26,835 bases of DNA from an uncultured Eggerthellaceae bacterium (lineage in GTDB: Bacteria > Actinomycetota > Coriobacteriia > Coriobacteriales > Eggerthellaceae): contig CASTMW010000010.1 in the NCBI GenBank assembly GCA_949450265.1, forward strand, positions 1-26,835, read 5' to 3'. Both the position numbers and the translations under genes were made by a program. The number at the start of each line of letters is the position of its first letter. The first letter of the stretch is position 1. The notes under the pieces are model-generated. The model worked only from the letters and a program-made list of their open reading frames with translations, was not told the DNA's origin and ran no database searches. Positions 1 to 8,900 of this stretch are shown piece by piece.

Positions 1-735
1 GATATCTCCGAGCTCACGCGCAACGTGGGCTACGTGAACCAGATCATGGACTATCAAGCCGAAGAGATAAACACCCAGAAGGAACTGAAAGAGCAGTTCA
101 CGAAGGTCTCTGACGAACTGACCGTCCAGAAGGACCAGCAGGACGCGAAGCTCGAAGAGCTGGCCACCAAGCGTGAAGAGGCCACGGCGGTGGTGGAGGA
201 AGCCAGCGCGCAGGTGGAAGCCGATAACGCTCGCATCGAGCAGATGCGCAAGCAGGCCGACCAATTCATCTGGGGCGGCGTGAAGGAAGAGCCAGCGCCC
301 GAACCCGAGCAGCCTGCCTCGTCCAGCGGTTCGAGCAGCAGCGGTAACGGCAGCGGCAACAGCGGTGGCGGCAGTGCATCGGCGGCCCCAGGCGATCTGT
401 CGGGGTATCGCTCGGTGGTGGCTTCGGCCTACGGCGGCAGCAGCGACCCGAGCACCGGTGCTGTGGCCACCACGGCCACGGGAGCCATCTGCAATGACAG
501 CTCCATGGGCGTGGCTATCCCGTTGTCATGGAGCAACCGCGCAAGCTACTATGGCAAAACGGTGGAGATCGTTTACAACGGCCGCTTGGTGTACGCCACC
601 ATCAATGACTGCGGCAACATGGACAAGTACGGTTGTGAGCTCGATCTTCAGCCCGGCGTGTGGAAGGCGCTCGATCCCAGTTGCACCACGTGCAACCAGT
701 GGGGCCACCGCAACGTCAAATACCGCGTTCTTTAG
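1..735 (+). CDS. Secreted coiled-coil / RlpA-like double-psi beta-barrel protein (5' end outside window)
   Basis: The reading frame is open from base 1, so the gene starts upstream. The apparent GTG start at 25 is only the first start-like codon in the window. The visible 244 residues fall into three parts. About 90 residues are Glu/Gln/Lys/Ala-rich coiled coil, like the N-terminal helices of PcsB/CwlO-type cell-wall proteins. A Pro/Glu then Ser/Gly-rich linker follows. The last 105 residues look like an RlpA/3D-type double-psi beta-barrel, with ATINDCGNMD followed by ELDLQPGVWKAL matching the conserved Asp region of that fold. The family is linked to peptidoglycan binding or cleavage outside the cell. 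A signal peptide is expected upstream but cannot be seen. Four cysteines in the C-terminal domain may form disulfides. Enzymatic activity is not shown by the sequence. Confidence 0.8.
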   Translation, partial: DISELTRNVGYVNQIMDYQAEEINTQKELKEQFTKVSDELTVQKDQQDAKLEELATKREEATAVVEEASAQVEADNARIEQMRKQADQFIWGGVKEEPAPEPEQPASSSGSSSSGNGSGNSGGGSASAAPGDLSGYRSVVASAYGGSSDPSTGAVATTATGAICNDSSMGVAIPLSWSNRASYYGKTVEIVYNGRLVYATINDCGNMDKYGCELDLQPGVWKALDPSCTTCNQWGHRNVKYRVL

Positions 736-740
736 CGGAT

Positions 741-760
741 AGGGCGCCGCGGTGCGCCCT
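741..760 (+). terminator. Hairpin after the DPBB gene, possible terminator
   Basis: A perfect 7-bp stem, AGGGCGC (741-747) and GCGCCCT (754-760), encloses a 6-nt loop just after the stop at 733-735. No T-run follows, so this is at best a weak or U-less terminator. Its place between two unrelated genes supports that role. Confidence 0.45.
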
Positions 761-769
761 GCATTGCGC

Positions 770-775
770 TATAGT
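770..775 (+). promoter_or_regulatory. Possible -10 box for pheST
   Basis: TATAGT lies 84 nt before the chosen pheS start, directly after the hairpin that ends the preceding gene. I see no good -35 box at the usual distance. The predicted leader of about 75 nt shows no T-box sequence (no AGGGUGGNACCGCG-like element) and no phenylalanine-rich leader peptide. Confidence 0.3.
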
Positions 776-858
776 GATTCCAACAGAGAACCGATCCGAT
801 GCGCGATGGCCCTGTGCCGTCGCGTTCGTGCGCATATCGTGGAAGGGAAGAGGCGAGC

Positions 859-1920
859 ATGGCATTGACCGACGAACTGGAGAAGCTGCGCGCCGACACG
901 CTGGAGCAGGTCGCTTGCGCGGATGACCTGAAGAGCCTGGATGAGGTTCGCGTGGCGGTCGTGGGCAAGTCCGGCACCTTGACCGGCTATCTGCGCAACA
1001 TGGGCAATGTGCCCAAGGAAGAGCGGGCCGACGTGGGCAAGGCGGTGAACGCAGCGCGGCAGGCGGTGGAGGATGCCATCGAAGCGCGCCGGGCCGAACT
1101 GGCAGCGGCCGAGCTGGATGCGCGCATCCAGGCGGGCGCGGTGGACATCACGCTTCCCGGGCGCGTTCAGCAGTTGGGCAGCCGCCATCTGATCAACCGC
1201 ATGATCGACGAGTTGAACGATATCTTCCTTGGGTTGGGCTACACCGTGGAGTCAGGCTTCGAAGTGGAGACCGACTACTACAACTTCACCGCTTTGAACG
1301 CGCCAGCCGATCACCCCAGCCGCAGCATGCAGGATACCTTCTACGTGAAGGACCTGTCCGGCGATGCTGCCTCGGTGCGCGGCGAGAGCGATGTGCTGCT
1401 GCGCACGCAGACCTCCGGTGCGCAGGTGCATGCCATGGAGGACTGGGAGCTGCCCATCTACATGGTGTCTCCCGGCAAGGTCTATCGGCGCGATGTGGCC
1501 GATCCGAGCCATCTGCCGCAGTTCCATCAGATAGAGGGCCTGGTGGTGGACAAGGGCATCACCTTCGGCGATCTGAAGGGCACGTTGGAATACGTGTGCC
1601 GGGCCATCTTCGGGCCCGATCGTCTGACGCGCTTCCGTGCGCACTACTTCCCGTTCACCGAACCCTCCGCCGAGGTGGATGTGAGCTGTGCGGTATGCGG
1701 TGGCAAGGGATGCCGCATGTGTAAGCATACCGGCTGGCTTGAGATCTTGGGATGCGGGATGGTGGACCCCAACGTCTTGCAGATGAGCGGCATCGACCCC
1801 GAGCAGTATTCGGGCTTCGCGTTCGGCATGGGCATCGAGCGCATCGCTTGCCTCAAATACAACGTGCCCGACCTGCGCATGCTCCTGGAAGGCGACATGC
1901 GCTTCCTGCGGCAGTTCTAG
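859..1920 (+). CDS. pheS: Phenylalanine-tRNA ligase, alpha subunit
   Basis: This is the catalytic subunit of the (alpha-beta)2 class II phenylalanyl-tRNA synthetase, which charges tRNA-Phe in the cytoplasm. The protein is 353 residues, normal for the family. The N-terminal coiled-coil region covers about residues 1-90. Class II motif 2 lies around HPSRSMQDTFYV (about 152-163), and motif 3 is FGMGIERIACLKY (322-334). A conserved cysteine-rich loop begins at C277 and leads into GWLEILGCGMVDPNVL. The frame also has an ATG at 799, which would add 20 residues unlike PheS. I chose 859 because GGGAAGAGG precedes it at a good distance and MALTDELEKL matches the usual N terminus. pheT follows after 46 nt and is almost certainly co-transcribed. 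Confidence 0.96.
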   Translation: MALTDELEKLRADTLEQVACADDLKSLDEVRVAVVGKSGTLTGYLRNMGNVPKEERADVGKAVNAARQAVEDAIEARRAELAAAELDARIQAGAVDITLPGRVQQLGSRHLINRMIDELNDIFLGLGYTVESGFEVETDYYNFTALNAPADHPSRSMQDTFYVKDLSGDAASVRGESDVLLRTQTSGAQVHAMEDWELPIYMVSPGKVYRRDVADPSHLPQFHQIEGLVVDKGITFGDLKGTLEYVCRAIFGPDRLTRFRAHYFPFTEPSAEVDVSCAVCGGKGCRMCKHTGWLEILGCGMVDPNVLQMSGIDPEQYSGFAFGMGIERIACLKYNVPDLRMLLEGDMRFLRQF

Positions 1921-1966
1921 GCGCTGGTACGCTGTAGCAATGGATCTTGTGAGATAAGAGGAAGAC

Positions 1967-4447
1967 ATGCTCGTATCTTTGAAGTGGCTCGATGAATACG
2001 TGAACGTCCCTGATGATATCCAGGCGCTGTGCGATCGGCTCGACCTGACCGGTACGGGCGTGGAAGGCGTCGAGCGGGTGGGGGATGCGTTCGCGAACAT
2101 CGTGACGGCTCAGGTGCTCTCCAAGGAGAAGCATCCCGATTCTGACCATCTGTGGATGTGCCGCGTTGATGTGGGAGCGGCCAACCTTGGCGATGATGGG
2201 AAGCCCGAACCGTTGCAGATCGTCTGCGGTGCGCAGAACTTCAACGAGGGCGACCATATCGTGACCGCCCTGGTGGGTGCTGAGCTGCCGGGGGATATCA
2301 AGATAAAGAAGAGCAAGCTGCGCGGGGTGACCTCCTTCGGCATGAACTGCTCCGAGCGTGAGCTGGGCCTGGGCGCGGGCCATGACGGCATCATGATCCT
2401 GCCAGATGATGCGCCGGTGGGCATGCCGTTGGCAGATTATCTGGGCAAGAGCGACACGGTGCTCGATCTGGAGATAACGCCGAACCGTCCCGATTGCCTC
2501 TCAATGGTGGGTATGGCGCGAGAAGTGGGCGCCATGTACCAGGAGAACTGGACCGACCCGCTGCCGGAAGCGGCGGCGCGCTTGCAGCTTGCGGGCGAGA
2601 CGCCGGACCATCGCGTCAGCGTGACCATCGAAGATGCCGCACGCTGCCCCCGCTATACAGCGCGCGTGATCCGTGGCGTGAAGATCGGCCCATCGCCTGA
2701 CTGGATGGTCGAGCGCTTGGCGGCCATTGGGCAGCGCTCCATCAACAACATCGTGGATGTGACGAACTACATTCTGTTCCTGTACGGGCAGCCGCTGCAT
2801 GCGTTCGATATGACGAAGCTGGCCGATGCCGATGGCAACGTAGATGTAGTGGTGCGTGCGGCGCGCGAAGGCGAGCGCTTGCAGACCCTTGATGGGCAGG
2901 ATCGTGTGCTGACCGAGGATATGACGGTCATCGCCACGCCGCATGCGGGTGCTGTGGCGCTGGCGGGTGTGATGGGCGGCCTTGAGAGCGAAGTGACCGA
3001 CGCCACCACCGATATCTTCCTGGAAGCAGCCACGTTTGAGGCTGGCCGCACCAGCCGCACCAGCCGCAACTTGGGGCTGATCTCCGAGAGCAGCATGCGC
3101 TACGAGCGCGGTGTGGACGACCATGGCATGCTGGAGCGCTCGGCTGCCGCAGCGGCGCTCATGGTGGCGGTCGCCGGTGGTCAGGTGATGCCGCTCGCAG
3201 ATGACGGCTTCATAGACGAATGGCCGCTTTGCAGCCAGCCTGCGCATCTTCCTTTCCGCATCGATCGCTTCTGTTCCTTCGTAGGCGCCGATATCCCCGA
3301 GGATTTCATCGAGGATGCGCTGGGGCGTCTCGGATGCACCGTGGAAGGCCCCACGGAAGGGCTGTTCCAGGTGGTGGCGCCAACGTTCCGCCCCGACCTT
3401 GAGCGCGAGATTGACCTGTACGAAGAGGTGCTGCGTTTGTGGGGGATGGACCGCATTCCCTCAACGCTGCCCGCAAGCCCGCATCGTGTGGGCGCGCGTA
3501 CGCAGCGCCAGCAGACCAGCGCGAAGGTGAACGAGGTGCTGCGGGCTGCCGGTCTCAACGAGACGATGACCTATTCGTTCGTCGAGCCGGGCGACATGGC
3601 ACGGCTTCGCTTGGATGAGGAAGCGGCGGGCCTGGCGGTCGAGCTGCTCAATCCTCTGAACACCGAGCAATCCGTCATGCGCCGAATGCTGCTGCCTGGG
3701 CTTCTGCGCTCGCTCGCATACAACCAGCGCCGCGGTGTGTCCAACGTACAGCTCTACGAGATGGGTACGGTCTTTCATGCCGTGCAAGGGCGCAAGCACC
3801 CGAAAGAGCGCACGAAGGTCGCCGGCATCCTCTCTGGCAGCATGCAGCCCAAGGCGTGGAACAACAGCCCGACGGTGTTCGATTTCTTCGATGGTAAGGG
3901 CGTGTTGGAAAGCATTGCCTACGAGCTGGCGTTGCCGAAGATCCGCTTCAAGGCGCTCAACGCGCAGGAGGCGCCGTACCTACAGCCTGGACGTGCTGCG
4001 CAGATGCTCGCGGAAGGCTCGGCGATCGGCTGGGTGGGAGAGGTCCATCCTTTGGTGGCTGCCGCATTTGATGTCGAAGGGGTGGTCGTTGCGTTCGAGC
4101 TTGACATGGATGCTCTGGAAAAGGCCGCCCGCCAGGCTCGACCCAGCGAAGAGGTGCCCACCTTCCCGCCTGTCGAAGTGGATCAGAACTTCGTGGTGGA
4201 CGAGGATGTTACCCACGAGAAGCTGACGCAGATCATGACATCGGCAGGGGGCAAGCTGCTCGAAGATGTGCGGCTGTTCGATGTGTATCGCGATGACGAG
4301 CGCGTGGGCGCGGGCAAGAAGTCCATGGCGTATACGCTGACCTATCGGGCGTCCGACCGCACGCTGACCGCTGATGAGGTGGAACGCGCGCATGAGCGTC
4401 TTGTGAAGAAGACCGCCGATGCCACTGGAGCCGAGGTGCGCAGCTAA
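1967..4447 (+). CDS. pheT: Phenylalanine-tRNA ligase, beta subunit
   Basis: This is the structural, tRNA-binding and editing subunit of phenylalanyl-tRNA synthetase. Its 826 residues are typical for the long bacterial form. Domains in order: an N-terminal EMAP/OB-type tRNA-binding domain (about 40-155, including HPDSDHLWMCRVDVG and SFGMNCSERELGLG), the B3/B4 editing domain (about 215-390), the B5 domain (about 410-485), a catalytic-like core that lacks class II catalytic motifs, and a C-terminal ferredoxin-fold anticodon-binding domain (about 730-826, with LFDVYRDDERVGAGKKS). The start is an ATG preceded by AAGAGGAAG at 1956-1964. It forms one operon with pheS. No truncation or frameshift is visible. 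Confidence 0.96.
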   Translation: MLVSLKWLDEYVNVPDDIQALCDRLDLTGTGVEGVERVGDAFANIVTAQVLSKEKHPDSDHLWMCRVDVGAANLGDDGKPEPLQIVCGAQNFNEGDHIVTALVGAELPGDIKIKKSKLRGVTSFGMNCSERELGLGAGHDGIMILPDDAPVGMPLADYLGKSDTVLDLEITPNRPDCLSMVGMAREVGAMYQENWTDPLPEAAARLQLAGETPDHRVSVTIEDAARCPRYTARVIRGVKIGPSPDWMVERLAAIGQRSINNIVDVTNYILFLYGQPLHAFDMTKLADADGNVDVVVRAAREGERLQTLDGQDRVLTEDMTVIATPHAGAVALAGVMGGLESEVTDATTDIFLEAATFEAGRTSRTSRNLGLISESSMRYERGVDDHGMLERSAAAAALMVAVAGGQVMPLADDGFIDEWPLCSQPAHLPFRIDRFCSFVGADIPEDFIEDALGRLGCTVEGPTEGLFQVVAPTFRPDLEREIDLYEEVLRLWGMDRIPSTLPASPHRVGARTQRQQTSAKVNEVLRAAGLNETMTYSFVEPGDMARLRLDEEAAGLAVELLNPLNTEQSVMRRMLLPGLLRSLAYNQRRGVSNVQLYEMGTVFHAVQGRKHPKERTKVAGILSGSMQPKAWNNSPTVFDFFDGKGVLESIAYELALPKIRFKALNAQEAPYLQPGRAAQMLAEGSAIGWVGEVHPLVAAAFDVEGVVVAFELDMDALEKAARQARPSEEVPTFPPVEVDQNFVVDEDVTHEKLTQIMTSAGGKLLEDVRLFDVYRDDERVGAGKKSMAYTLTYRASDRTLTADEVERAHERLVKKTADATGAEVRS

Positions 4448-4583
4448 GGCGCGCGCATCGGCCGTGGCGTGGGCGTTGGCGCTGCTCAGGTTACGCGACG
4501 GTAAAGGCAATATGGCAGTACGTTCGCGTTCTGGGTTCGCGCGCTCTTCTGACTGCCGACCCCTCGATAATAGTCTCAGAGAG

Positions 4584-4605
4584 ACGCAGTCATGGTGTAC
4601 TGCGT
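4584..4605 (+). other. Leader hairpin upstream of the 45-residue gene
   Basis: ACGCAGT (4584-4590) and ACTGCGT (4599-4605) form a perfect 7-bp stem with an 8-nt loop, 33 nt before the small gene's ATG. A GATAAT box at 4566-4571 would start transcription just ahead of it, though no clear -35 is seen. It may be a 5'-UTR stabiliser or a regulator site. Function is unknown. Confidence 0.35.
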
Positions 4606-4638
4606 TGAGGTGAACAGAAGAAAGAAGAGGTGGTCGAG

Positions 4639-4776
4639 ATGGCAACTGAAGAGAAGATCGGCAAGACCGAGGTATTCGATTCCTTCGAATCCAATGTGCA
4701 GAACGAGATCTCTGATGCGAAGGCGAAGGCGCAAGAAGCCGTAGCCGAGAAGGTGCGCGCCGCAGAAGGCAAGTAA
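4639..4776 (+). CDS. Small 45-residue charged helical protein of unknown function
   Basis: A short frame of 45 codons plus TAA, between pheT and a strong terminator. The protein starts MATEEKIGKTEVFDSFESN and continues as an Ala/Lys/Glu-rich stretch that would form one amphipathic helix, ending VRAAEGK. It has no cysteine, signal peptide or membrane segment. Evidence that it is a real gene: the ribosome binding site GAGGTGG at 4627-4633 is five bases from the ATG and pairs well with the 16S tail, and an intrinsic terminator follows 21 nt after the stop. A hairpin and a GATAAT box lie upstream, so it may have its own transcript. I do not recognise the family. Confidence 0.65.
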   Translation: MATEEKIGKTEVFDSFESNVQNEISDAKAKAQEAVAEKVRAAEGK

Positions 4777-4797
4777 CCCTGAACGCATCGAGCGATC

Positions 4798-4841
4798 GAA
4801 GAGAGCCCGCAGCCTAGTGGCCGCGGGCTCTCTTCTTTGTT
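4798..4841 (+). terminator. Strong intrinsic terminator
   Basis: GAAGAGAGCCCGC (4798-4810) and GCGGGCTCTCTTC (4823-4835) form a perfect 13-bp stem around a 12-nt loop, followed by TTTGTT. It starts 21 nt after the stop of the 45-residue gene and points the same way. It is the clearest terminator in the window. Confidence 0.87.
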
Positions 4842-4950
4842 GGCTAGCGCGAAGGTATCCACTGTGGATGGCGGCAGCCTTGTTCTTTGAACGAGATCGG
4901 CAGCTTGCTCCCTTGGATGAGTGTTCTTGAATGGGCTGAGCGCTAGCCAA
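4840..4950. repeat. 111-nt intergenic segment bounded by 11-bp perfect inverted repeats
   Basis: TTGGCTAGCGC at 4840-4850 is exactly inverted as GCGCTAGCCAA at 4940-4950. Inside are a small dyad ATCCA-CTG-TGGAT (4857-4869) and a direct repeat CGGCAGC (4872-4878 and 4898-4904). The segment lies in the non-coding gap between convergent genes. It could be a structured RNA closed by the terminal stem, a small non-autonomous element remnant, or a protein-binding dyad. I see no target-site duplication and no coding frame of interest. Confidence 0.45.
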
Positions 4951-4972
4951 GGGTCCCTGCACGCCTGCATCC

Positions 4973-5782
4973 TTAGATCGTGATGGACAGACCGTCCATG
5001 GCGGCCTCCACACGCCCGTCGTAGCGCTCAAGGTAGGCGACCAGCTGCGCATAGGTGATGGGTTCGTCGTAGTGCATGCACATATGCGTCAGGTATATCT
5101 TGCCCGCGTCAAGCGCCAGACCTTCGGCGATGCACTCTTGGATGGAATGGTGGTTGTTGGGGTTCCAGTTGCGCTTCCAGAAGGTGGCATCCATGACGAG
5201 CACGTCGACCCCGCGGATGCGCTCGGCGGTCTCGGCTGGCAAAGGGCCGGTGTCCGAAGCGTAGAACAGGCGCGTGCTCGGCGTCTCGATCAGATAGCCA
5301 TAGGTGCCCGGCGCATGCGTGACGGGCAGCGCGGTGTATCGCACCTCGTCGAACACGTGCGTCCCGAAGGGCTCGATCGCATGGAGGTCAAGGCAGTAAT
5401 CCATGTAGTGGAACTCCGCGACGATGCCTTGGAGCGCCTCGGCCGATCCGCGCACGGGCAACTCCTTTCCGCTGCGCACCAGCTGCACCAGGTACTCATA
5501 TTCGCCCAGCCCGCCGATGTGGTCGAAATGGCAGTGGGTGAACAGGATCTCGTCCACATGGCGCACCCCTTCGCGCAAGAGCTGATGGCGCGCATCGGGG
5601 GGCGTGTCTATGACGAGCGTGGGCGTTCGATCCTCGGGCAGTCCCGCGCGCCGCACCATGACGCCGCAGTCGCCGCGCGCCAACCGTGCATCCGCGCGCG
5701 CTTCCGCGCAAGCGGGGCAATCGCAGAAGAACGAAGGAACACCGCAGCCCGCCGCCGTGCCCATGAACGTGAACGTATGCAT
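4973..5782 (-). CDS. PhnP-like metallo-beta-lactamase-fold phosphodiesterase
   Basis: A 269-residue cytoplasmic hydrolase of the metallo-beta-lactamase superfamily. Residues C20-x-C22-xx-C25 (FFCDCPACAEAR) match the structural zinc site of the PhnP branch. T-H83-x-H85-x-D87-H88 is the catalytic metal motif, and ASDTG near residue 175 supplies the bridging aspartate. PhnP itself opens ribosyl 1,2-cyclic phosphate in phosphonate use, but no phn genes are nearby, so the substrate here could be another cyclic phosphate. The frame extends 35 codons upstream to 5887. I chose the ATG at 5782 because MHTFTFMGTAAGCG matches the normal family N terminus and a GAAAGG element precedes it. Confidence 0.82.
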   Translation of the reverse strand: MHTFTFMGTAAGCGVPSFFCDCPACAEARADARLARGDCGVMVRRAGLPEDRTPTLVIDTPPDARHQLLREGVRHVDEILFTHCHFDHIGGLGEYEYLVQLVRSGKELPVRGSAEALQGIVAEFHYMDYCLDLHAIEPFGTHVFDEVRYTALPVTHAPGTYGYLIETPSTRLFYASDTGPLPAETAERIRGVDVLVMDATFWKRNWNPNNHHSIQECIAEGLALDAGKIYLTHMCMHYDEPITYAQLVAYLERYDGRVEAAMDGLSITI

Positions 5783-5816
5783 AGCCGCCTTTCGCCGCGT
5801 TTCCTTACCTCCGCCG

Positions 5817-5822
5817 ATTATA
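5817..5822 (-). promoter_or_regulatory. -10 box for the metallo-hydrolase gene
   Basis: A perfect TATAAT on the minus strand, 34 nt before the chosen ATG at 5782, giving a short leader. No recognisable -35 hexamer lies 16-18 nt upstream. Confidence 0.4.
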
Positions 5823-5875
5823 GCCGCACAGAAGAAATACCGCCTGATGGGTGGCATATCTGGTGGCGCCGCCGC

Positions 5876-5881
5876 TATAAT
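5876..5881 (+). promoter_or_regulatory. -10 box for the molybdopterin-ferredoxin-NrfD operon
   Basis: A perfect TATAAT 77 nt before the ATG at 5959, in the divergent gap between the metallo-hydrolase and the molybdoenzyme operon. The -35 region is poor, which suggests an activator or an alternative sigma factor. The leader ends in purine-rich GAGGAGAAGAGGAAGG, a strong ribosome binding region. Confidence 0.45.
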
Positions 5882-5958
5882 GCGCACTATCTGGCACGGA
5901 CATGCTCGCGGGGGCGGGCTGTGCGCTGCCGTAAGAAACGAGGAGAAGAGGAAGGTAG

Positions 5959-8900
5959 ATGGCCGAAAAACCGAGCATTTTCGACGAAGGCGTAGAATGC
6001 ATCAAATCGCTGTGCTATTTCTGCCATGCGAACTGCGGTGTTCTCGCTTACGTCAAAGATGGCGAAGTATTCAAGATCGAAGGCGATCCGAATTACTCCA
6101 GCCAGGGCGGTCTTTGCTGCCGCGGAACAAGCGCTCTGCTTCATGTGAACCATCCTGCTCGCGTCAACCACGCGCTCAAGCGCGTCGGCGAGAAGGGTGA
6201 GGGCAAATGGGAGCAGATCGACTACGACCAGGCGATCCAAGAGGTCGCCGACAAGCTGAATCAGATCAAGGCGGAGAGCGGCGCTGAAGCCGTGGCTTCG
6301 GCAGGCGGCACCACGCGCACCGATGACTGGGCGCGCCGTCGCTTCTTGAACCAGTTCGGCACCCCGAACGGCTTCCATAACGCGCTTTTGTGCTGGATCC
6401 CGACCTTCATGGCTGAGACCTGCGTTGCCGGTTGGTCTCCGTTCGAGACCGATCTGGGCGCTGCGCGCTCACTGATCCTGTGGGGTATGAATCCGGCTGC
6501 ATCCACTTTGGGCGGCATGCACGGCTACACCGATCTGAAGATGAACGGTCTGAAGATGATCGTGGTGGATCCGCGCTATTCCGAGACCGCTTCCAAGGCC
6601 GATCTGTGGCTGCCGCTGCGTCCGGGCTCCGATGCGGCGCTGGCGATGGCCATGCTGCACACCATCATCTTCGAAGGCCTCTACGACATCAACTTCGTGA
6701 CCGAGTGGTGCGAGGGCTTCGACGAGTTGCAGGATCACATGATCGACTACTCGCCCGAGTGGGCGGCCCCGATCACGTGGCTGGATTCCGAGCAGATCCG
6801 CGCTGCGGCGCGCATGTACGCCATGAACAAGCCCGGCTGCATCCAGTGGGGCTGCACGTGGGACCAGAATGGCTCCACGTCCACCACGGCAAGCCATGCG
6901 CTGGCGCTCATCCGCGCCATCTGCGGCAACCTGGACATCCCGGGCGGCGATGGCATGCCGGGCCCGGCGCTCAACTTCCTGACCGACGAGGAATTGGAGC
7001 TCAACCAGCTGCTGCCCGAAGAAGTAAAGAGCAAGCAGATCGGCTCTGACAAGTTCAAGCTGACCAGCTGGCCGGGCTATCAGCTGATCTCCGACAACGC
7101 CATGCGCAAGTGGGGCAAGACGCTGCCGACGGAATGGTTCTGCGAAGCTCATGGCCCGAGCGTGTTCAAGGCCATCCTGACCGGCGATCCGTACCAAATC
7201 CGTGCGCTCATCTGCAACGCCACCAACCCCATCAACTCCTACGGCGACGCCAAGATGACCTTGGCAGCGCTCAAGAAGGTGGAGTTCCTGGTAGTGGTGG
7301 ATTACTGGATGACGCCCACCGCCCTGCAGGCCGACTACGTGTTCCCGGCCGCAGGCGCCCTGGAGCGTCCGACCATCATCACGCACTACGGCGCCACCGA
7401 CTCGCTCATGGGCGGGCGCCGCGCCATGCAGCCCAAGTACGATCGCCACACCGACATGGTGTTCTGGCGCAAGCTGGGCCTGGCCTGCGGACAGGATCCG
7501 GCCAACTGGCCTTGGGAGACCGAGGAAGAGGCGTACTGGGCCGTCATAGAGCCGATGGGACTGCCCATCAACAGCTACAACGAGTTCGTCGATCAGGTGC
7601 GCATGTACTTCCCGCCGCTGCATCAGACGAAGTACGTGCAGAACGGCGGCTTCTGGACGCCGTCGGGCAAGGTGGAATGCAACAGCTCCATCCTGCGTAC
7701 GCTCGGCTATTCGGGCATGCCTATCTACACCGGCATGGCGGAAAGCGAGCTGACCACGCCAGAGGTGGCCGAGGAATATCCCATCGTGCTGACCACCGGC
7801 GGCGGCTTCATGCCCTACCACCACTCCGAGCACTTCCAGATGCAGGGCATCCGTTACCTGTATCCCGATCCGTACTTCTGCATCAACCCCAAGCTGGCCG
7901 AGAAGCTGAAGATCGAGAACGGCGATTGGTGCTGGATCGAAACGCGCCGCGGCCGCATCAAGATGCGCGCGGGCGTGGAAGAGATCGTGGATCCGCGCGT
8001 GGTCATGTGCCCGCGTGGTTGGTGGTTCCCCGAGCGCGATGGCGCGGCCGACCCGGCCAATCCGTTCGGTTGCCTGGAGTCCAACGTGAATACGCTGACC
8101 TCCGTTGACGACTGGGATTGTGACCCGATGGGCGGTTCTTGGAACAACCGTGGTCTGATGTGCAAGGTGTACAAGTGCGGGGATCTGGACAACACGTTCA
8201 CGCCGGACGACGCGCAGTTCTCCATCCCGGGTTCCGCGAAGGAGCCGGGCATTCATATGACCTATTCCGAGATGAAGACTTGCCGCGAGCCTATCCCGTT
8301 CGAGGCTCCCACCACCGATCGCGACGTTCCCGAAGGGTACGTGTGGACCTGGCAGGACGATCAGGTGTACCAGAAGGGCACCGGCTTCAAGCTGGACGAT
8401 TCCGGCTGGCTGATTGACCCGAAGGACAAGTCCTATGTGGATGCCTACACCGGCTGGCGCTATGACGACAACCAGAAGTGCCTGGTGGACATTACGACCG
8501 GCAAGAAGTACACCCTTGAGCGCGAAGAGATCCCCGAGCTGGCGGGCATCCGCCTGTATCCGGGCGTCGAGACCGCTCCCTACGAGATCGCCAGCGAGCT
8601 GCTCGTGTGGGATGCAGCGAAGGGCTATGCCACGTTCGCGGGCGCGAAGGGCGAAGGTAAGATCTACAACCCGGACACCCAGTGGGTCATCGGCATCGAG
8701 GACAACATCTACTACGACCAGTATCGCGGCTACGCCTACGATCCGACCGACAACACGTTGGTCGATATGGAGAGCGGCGTGCGCTACACCATGGCCTACG
8801 AGCAGATCACTGGCAACGATGAGCTTCCCGTCAACACGGTGGCTGCTGAGGCCGAGGCGGCCGAGAGCACCGATGCGGCGGTCGAGGCGCACATCGAGGC

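Noticed and set aside
776..858. T-box riboswitch or Phe leader peptide for pheST
   Set aside because: The short leader has no T-box consensus, no room for the specifier domain and no run of Phe codons.
4840..4950. SRP RNA or another known housekeeping RNA
   Set aside because: The length suits a small SRP RNA, but the conserved GGAAGCAGCC-type loop is not present on either strand.
4840..4950. Insertion sequence
   Set aside because: No transposase frame and no target-site duplication flank the 11-bp inverted repeats, so only a remnant or an unrelated structure is possible.
5072..5995. Plus-strand frame of 307 codons opposite the metallo-hydrolase
   Set aside because: The minus-strand frame carries the complete zinc and catalytic motifs; the plus frame has none and runs into the next promoter and gene.
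7110..8108. Plus-strand frame of 332 codons inside the first molybdoenzyme
   Set aside because: Arg/Gly/His-rich out-of-frame product with no domain; the main frame continues unbroken through the region.
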